DNA of 64,000 nucleotides from Oscillospiraceae bacterium (lineage in GTDB: Bacteria > Bacillota > Clostridia > Oscillospirales > Ruminococcaceae). Location: NCBI GenBank assembly GCA_022835495.1, contig BQOK01000001.1, forward strand, positions 806,001 through 870,000, written 5' to 3'. A program made the translations under genes and the position numbers. The notes under the pieces were generated by a model. That model saw only the letters and a list, made by a program, of their open reading frames with translations, did not search any database and was not told the DNA's origin. Positions 60,107 to 64,000 of this stretch are shown here, piece by piece; position 1 is the stretch's first letter, and every line of letters starts with the position of its first letter.

Positions 60107-62476
60107 ATGTACAGTGTAACCAAGCGGGACGGGCAGGTCGTGGAGTTCGACATCCAGAAGATCTGCAAGGCCATCACCAAGGCGTTTGACGCGGTGGAAA
60201 AGCAGTATCACCCCAGCACCATCGACCTGCTGGCGCTCAAGGTCACGGCGGACTTTGAGCCCAAGATCCGGGACGGCAGGGTGCCGGTGGAGGACATTCA
60301 GGACAGCGTGGAAAACGTGCTGAGCGAGGCGGGCTACGCCGACGTGGCCAAGTGCTACATTTTGTACCGCAAGCAGCGGGAGAAGATGCGCAGCATGAAG
60401 TCCACCATTCTGGACTACAAGGAGCTGGTGGACAACTACCTGCACGTGAACGACTGGCGCGTGAAGGAGAACAGCACCGTGACCTATTCGGTGGGCGGGC
60501 TGATTTTGAGCAACAGCGGCGCCATTACCGCCAACTACTGGCTGAGCGAGGTGTACGACGAGGAGATCGGCGCGGCCCACCGCAATGCCGACCTTCACAT
60601 CCACGATCTCTCGATGCTGACCGGCTACTGCGCGGGGTGGAGCTTAAAGCAGCTGATCCAGGAGGGGCTGGGCGGCATTCCGGGCAAGATCACCAGCGCC
60701 CCGGCAAAGCACCTGGCCACCCTGTGCAACCAGATGGTGAACTTTTTGGGCATCATGCAGAACGAGTGGGCGGGCGCGCAGGCATTTTCGTCCTTCGACA
60801 CCTACCTCGCCCCCTTTGTGAAAGCCGACAACCTGCCTTACGGGCAGGTGAAAAAGTGCGTGGAGTCGTTTATTTACGGCGTGAACACCCCCAGCCGCTG
60901 GGGCACCCAGGCGCCCTTCTCCAACATCACGCTGGACTGGGTGGTGCCGGGGGATCTGGCCGAGCTGCCCGCCATTGTGGGCGGCAAAGAGCAGGATTTC
61001 TGCTACAAGGACTGCCAGAAAGAGATGGACATGGTGAACAAGGCCTTCATCGAGGTGATGATCGAGGGCGATGCAAACGGCCGCGGGTTCCAGTACCCCA
61101 TTCCCACCTATTCCATCACCCGGGACTTTGACTGGTCGGACACCGAGAACAACCGCCTTTTGTTCGAGATGACCGCCAAGTACGGCACCCCCTATTTTTC
61201 CAACTACATCAACAGCGACATGCAGCCCAGCGACGTGCGCAGCATGTGCTGCCGGCTGCGGCTGGACCTGCGGGAGCTGCGCAAAAAAAGCGGCGGCTTT
61301 TTTGGCTCGGGCGAGTCCACCGGCAGCGTGGGCGTGGTGACCATCAACCTGCCCCGCATTGCGTACCAGGCAAAGGACGAGGCCGACTTTTACAGGCGGC
61401 TGGACCACATGATGGACCTGGCGGCCCGGTCGCTGAAAATGAAGCGGGAGACCATTACCAAATTTTTGAACGAGGGGCTTTACCCCTATACCCGGCGGTA
61501 CCTGGGCACCTTTGAAAACCACTTTTCCACCATTGGGCTGCTGGGCATGAACGAGGCGGGGCTGAACGCGGCCTGGCTGCGGCGCGACATGACCTGGCCC
61601 GAGACCCAGCGCTTTGCAAGGGACGTGCTGAACCACATGCGCACCCGCCTGGCGGATTACCAGGAGGAGTACGGCGATCTGTACAACCTGGAGGCCACCC
61701 CCGCCGAGAGCACCAGCTACCGGCTGGCAAAGCACGACGTGGCCCGCTGGCCGGACATCCGCACCGCCAACGACGGCGGCACCCCCTACTACACCAATTC
61801 CTCCAACCTGCCGGTGGGCTACACCGAGGATGTGTTCAGCGCGCTGGACGTGCAGGATGAATTGCAGACCCTGTATACCTCGGGCACGGTGTTCCACACC
61901 TTTTTGGGCGAAAAGCTGCCGGACTGGAGGGCGGCTGCGGCCCTGGTGCGCAAGATCGCCGAAAACTACCGGCTGCCCTATTACACCCTGTCGCCCACCT
62001 ACTCGGTGTGCCGCGAGCACGGATACCTGGCGGGCGAGGAGTATACCTGCCCCATCTGCGGCCAGAAGACCGAGGTCTACAGCCGCATTACCGGCTATTA
62101 CCGGCCGGTGCAGAACTGGAACGACGGAAAGGCCCAGGAATTCAAGGACCGCAAGACCTACGACATCGGCGCCAGCCGCCTGACCCACGGCCGCCCGGCG
62201 GCGGGCCAGGAGCCGCCCGCCGCGGCCGCGGCCCCGGCAGAGCACCGGGCGCTGCTGTTCACCACCAAGACCTGCCCGAACTGCCGCGTGGCGGCGGGCA
62301 TGCTGGAACGGGCGGGCCTGCCCTTTGAGCGCACCGACGCCGAGGAAAACGCCGCGCTGGTGGCCCGCTACGGGGTGTGCCAGGCGCCCACCCTGGTGGT
62401 GGTGGAGGGCGAGAGCGTGCGCCGCTTTGCAAACCTTTCGGAGATTAAAAAATACACCCAGACGACCAGCCTGTAA
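60107..62476 (+). CDS. nrdD: Class III anaerobic ribonucleoside-triphosphate reductase with fused thioredoxin-like domain
   Basis: 789 residues; ATG 60107 after AAGGAG. ATP cone (1-95), ten-stranded glycyl-radical barrel, Zn site (VCREHGYLAGEEYTCPICG), glycyl radical region YSRITGYYRPVQNWNDG. After a Pro/Ala linker (~705) comes a glutaredoxin/thioredoxin-like domain (710-789) with CPNC (TTKTCPNCRVAAGML) and a cis-Pro APTLVV. The fusion and the following thioredoxin reductase gene suggest electrons come from NADPH through thioredoxin rather than from formate. Confidence 0.95.
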   Translation: MYSVTKRDGQVVEFDIQKICKAITKAFDAVEKQYHPSTIDLLALKVTADFEPKIRDGRVPVEDIQDSVENVLSEAGYADVAKCYILYRKQREKMRSMKSTILDYKELVDNYLHVNDWRVKENSTVTYSVGGLILSNSGAITANYWLSEVYDEEIGAAHRNADLHIHDLSMLTGYCAGWSLKQLIQEGLGGIPGKITSAPAKHLATLCNQMVNFLGIMQNEWAGAQAFSSFDTYLAPFVKADNLPYGQVKKCVESFIYGVNTPSRWGTQAPFSNITLDWVVPGDLAELPAIVGGKEQDFCYKDCQKEMDMVNKAFIEVMIEGDANGRGFQYPIPTYSITRDFDWSDTENNRLLFEMTAKYGTPYFSNYINSDMQPSDVRSMCCRLRLDLRELRKKSGGFFGSGESTGSVGVVTINLPRIAYQAKDEADFYRRLDHMMDLAARSLKMKRETITKFLNEGLYPYTRRYLGTFENHFSTIGLLGMNEAGLNAAWLRRDMTWPETQRFARDVLNHMRTRLADYQEEYGDLYNLEATPAESTSYRLAKHDVARWPDIRTANDGGTPYYTNSSNLPVGYTEDVFSALDVQDELQTLYTSGTVFHTFLGEKLPDWRAAAALVRKIAENYRLPYYTLSPTYSVCREHGYLAGEEYTCPICGQKTEVYSRITGYYRPVQNWNDGKAQEFKDRKTYDIGASRLTHGRPAAGQEPPAAAAAPAEHRALLFTTKTCPNCRVAAGMLERAGLPFERTDAEENAALVARYGVCQAPTLVVVEGESVRRFANLSEIKKYTQTTSL

Positions 62477-62494
62477 GGGCGCGGAAAGGGGCCT

Positions 62495-63415
62495 TTGCAG
62501 TTGGAATACGATGTGATCGTGGTGGGCGGCGGCCCGGCGGGCATGACCGCCGCCCTGTATGCCGCGCGGGCGGCGAAACGCGTGCTGCTGGCGGAGGGCG
62601 CGGGCTTTGGCGGGCAGATCAGCCACTCGCCCCGGGTGGAAAATTACCCCGGCGTGGAACCCCAGAGCGGCAGCGCGCTGGCCGCCGCCATGGCGGACCA
62701 GCTGGCCGCGCAGGAGGTGGAGTTCGGCTTTGCCGCCGCCACCGGCGCGCGGGCTGTGCCCGGCGGCTTTGAGGTGCTGGCCGAGGGGGAAGCCTGGCGG
62801 GGCAAAAGCCTGGTGCTGGCGCCGGGCATGGAGCACCGCTGCCTGGGCCTTGCGGGCGAGGACGGGATTGCCGGTATTTCGTACTGCGCGGTGTGCGACG
62901 GCGCGTTTTACAAGGGCCGGAAGGTGGCCGTGGTGGGCGGCGGCGACACCGCGCTGCAGGATGCCCTGCTGCTGGCGGAGCTGTGCGGGCATGTGACCCT
63001 GATCCACCGGCGGGGCGAGCTGCGCGGGGCGGCTGCCCTGGCAAAAAGGCTGCGCAGCCGCCCGAACGTGGAATTTTTGCTGAACACGGCCGTGACCGCG
63101 TTTGAGAGCGAGGCGGGCCGCCTGACCGGCCTTGCCGTGAAAAACACGGCGGACGCAAGCACCGGCAGGCTGGCGGTGGACGGCGTGTTTTTGGCGGTGG
63201 GGCAGACCCCCGGCACGGCGCCCTTTGCCGGCTTTGTGGTGCTGGATGAACAGGGCTTTGTGCTGGCGGGCGAGGACTGCCGCACCAGCCGGCCCGGGGT
63301 GTTTGCGGCGGGCGACTGCCGCACAAAGCAGGTGCGCCAGCTGGCCACAGCGGTGGGCGACGGGGCCGTTGCGGGCCTGGCCGCCAGCGAATGGGCCGCC
63401 GGGGCACAAGACTGA
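62495..63415 (+). CDS. trxB: Thioredoxin reductase
   Basis: 306 residues, TTG start with AAAGGGG upstream, 18 bases after nrdD. FAD motif VIVVGGGPAGMTAALYAA, redox centre YCAVCDGAFY (CxxC), NADPH motif VAVVGGGDTALQDALLLA and the ending GVFAAGDCRTKQVRQLATAVGDG. Low-Mr flavoenzyme; in this operon its probable partner is the C-terminal domain of NrdD. Confidence 0.95.
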   Translation: MQLEYDVIVVGGGPAGMTAALYAARAAKRVLLAEGAGFGGQISHSPRVENYPGVEPQSGSALAAAMADQLAAQEVEFGFAAATGARAVPGGFEVLAEGEAWRGKSLVLAPGMEHRCLGLAGEDGIAGISYCAVCDGAFYKGRKVAVVGGGDTALQDALLLAELCGHVTLIHRRGELRGAAALAKRLRSRPNVEFLLNTAVTAFESEAGRLTGLAVKNTADASTGRLAVDGVFLAVGQTPGTAPFAGFVVLDEQGFVLAGEDCRTSRPGVFAAGDCRTKQVRQLATAVGDGAVAGLAASEWAAGAQD

Positions 63416-63417
63416 AT

Positions 63418-63453
63418 AAAAAGGGCCGTTCCCCGGGGAACGGCCCTTTTTTG
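63418..63453. terminator. Terminator of the anaerobic nrd operon
   Basis: AAAAAGGGCCGTTCC / GGAACGGCCCTTTTT with CCGG loop. Confidence 0.92.
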
Positions 63454-63454
63454 A

Positions 63455-63624
63455 CGTGCAAAACCACACGTTAGACGTGTGGTTCAAAAGAGCTTAAGCG
63501 ATGAAGAAGAAATAAAAACTCCTTTTGCTATAATGAAACTGCGGTCTGCCAACTGCAGTAAGAAAGCAAAAGGAGGACATTCAGAATGAGCCTGAATGAC
63601 ATAAATAGTTTATCCCATACAAAA
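63455..63624 (+). mobile_element. IS200/IS605-family left end and truncated tnpA
   Basis: Subterminal hairpin AACCACAC / GTGTGGTT (63462-63484) is the kind recognised by TnpA. CTCCTTTTGCT (63519-63529) and AGCAAAAGGAG (63565-63575) form the leader hairpin that hides the ribosome site in IS200 elements. ATG 63586 then gives MSLNDINSLSHTK, the usual N-terminus of gut-Firmicute IS200 transposases, after which the sequence changes to unrelated codons. Confidence 0.85.
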
Positions 63625-63654
63625 GTACAGTTTACAAGGGACTACACAGGGTAG
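63586..63654 (+). pseudogene. tnpA: IS200 transposase, cut after 13 codons
   Basis: Native codons 1-13 (to 63624), then nine foreign codons and a stop at 63652-63654. The normal continuation (WNCKYHIVFAPKYRR in relatives, from memory) is absent. The break coincides with the end of an element carrying a serine recombinase on the opposite strand. Confidence 0.85.
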
Positions 63655-63657
63655 GTA

Positions 63658-63685
63658 TCTGACGGGAAGGGTTCCGCCCGTCAGA
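63658..63685. terminator. Hairpin at the end of the inserted element
   Basis: TCTGACGGG / CCCGTCAGA, overlapping the stop codon of the recombinase gene. Confidence 0.6.
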
Positions 63686-64000
63686 TTTTCCATGTGATAT
63701 TCAAACTATCGCTTGTGGCGGCTATGGTGGTAATCATCAAATCCACCACCCGCCGCTTGTCGTCAAAGGATACATTGTCCCATGTGTCGAGGTAGCCGGA
63801 AATCTGATTGACCTGTTCCGGGCTGATGGCTTCCACCGTCAACTCGGCTATCTGCTTCACAAGTTCCTGTTTGCGCCCGTCCAGTTCCGCTATCTTCACG
63901 TTCACATAGGAGAGCAGCACATTGTTTGCGCCCGTCAGACTGTCCACCAGCTTTTCAATCTCGCTGTCCACATGGAGAAGTTCCACTTGCAGGGCGGCGA
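63681..64000 (-). CDS. Large serine recombinase, C-terminal end (continues beyond window)
   Basis: About 106 residues visible, reading frame open to the window edge. Helical EIEKLVDSLTGANNVLLSYVNVKIAELDGRKQELVKQIAEL is the coiled coil of large serine recombinases, and the tail ISPEQVNQISGYLDTWDNVSFDDKRRVVDLMITTIAATSD matches the C-termini of Tn4451/Tn1549-type integrases. The catalytic Ser domain lies outside the window. The gene ends about 57 bases from the junction in tnpA, as usual for such elements. Confidence 0.85.
   Translation of the reverse strand, partial: AALQVELLHVDSEIEKLVDSLTGANNVLLSYVNVKIAELDGRKQELVKQIAELTVEAISPEQVNQISGYLDTWDNVSFDDKRRVVDLMITTIAATSDSLNITWKI

Noticed and set aside
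60644-63487. 947-residue open frame antisense to nrdD and trxB
   Set aside because: Shadow of strongly supported plus-strand genes; no recognisable domains.

Overview
The window looks like a chromosomal segment of a high-GC, strictly anaerobic gut clostridium, probably Oscillospiraceae/Ruminococcaceae (Gemmiger/Subdoligranulum/Faecalibacterium-like). Grounds: Gram-positive Shine-Dalgarno sites, the GGGtGRT/NifU-like gene pair, a DUF6514-like protein, a class III ribonucleotide reductase with glycyl-radical activase, SipW/TasA-type surface genes, and IS200 remnants typical of gut Firmicutes. The genus is inference.

Layout. 1-3.6 kb: 3' end of aspS, a tandem pair of tiny ribbon-helix-helix genes each closed by the same perfect palindrome, a small Cys-rich protein, structured non-coding DNA, and an HTH/membrane-protein pair. 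3.8-9.1 kb: an attenuated MFS/sugar-isomerase operon, then an HTH-fused LicA-type choline kinase coupled to a BCCT transporter. 9.1-17.5 kb: GlpP antiterminator divergent from a seven-gene operon (FAD reductase, complete branched-chain-type ABC importer, DUF2804) whose promoter carries a G10 tract. 17.6-21.8 kb: MarR, membrane-fused alpha/beta hydrolase, EEP phosphatase/nuclease. 21.8-26.4 kb: glycerol-3-phosphate oxidation genes and glpK. 26.5-30.1 kb: class I ribonucleotide reductase with NrdR boxes. 30.2-39 kb: small genes, alcohol dehydrogenase, FUSC/MarR, glucosaminidase, an archaeal/eukaryotic-type hisS, OxlT-like MFS. 39-40.7 kb: GGGtGRT module. 41-53 kb: the main feature, a tyrosine recombinase followed by a 27-bp inverted-repeat-bounded invertible promoter segment and a long operon (giant secreted vWA-like protein, catalytically degenerate signal-peptidase homologue, two TasA/camelysin-like membrane proteins, bactofilin, EAL, GGDEF, MreB-like). 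53-59 kb: patatin, DUF1579-like protein, pyridoxal kinase, trmL, degV, a SARP-like response regulator, DUF6514. 59.3-63.4 kb: nrdG, nrdD fused to a thioredoxin-like domain, thioredoxin reductase, with NrdR boxes. 63.4-64 kb: an IS200 tnpA interrupted after codon 13 by an element carrying a large serine recombinase.

How it fits together. The recombinase at 41 kb probably flips the 41.9-42.3 kb segment. In the orientation given, the only good promoter inside points away from the surface operon and towards a terminator, so the operon reads as OFF. The operon couples a surface structure to cytoskeletal proteins (bactofilin, MreB-like) and to synthesis and breakdown of c-di-GMP. Separately, three or four transcription units (4.0, 10.2, 18.5 and perhaps 20.7 kb) share a leader of the form AGAG-N3-AGAG followed at once by an intrinsic terminator, which suggests a common antitermination regulon; the GlpP-family protein encoded beside one of them is a candidate regulator.
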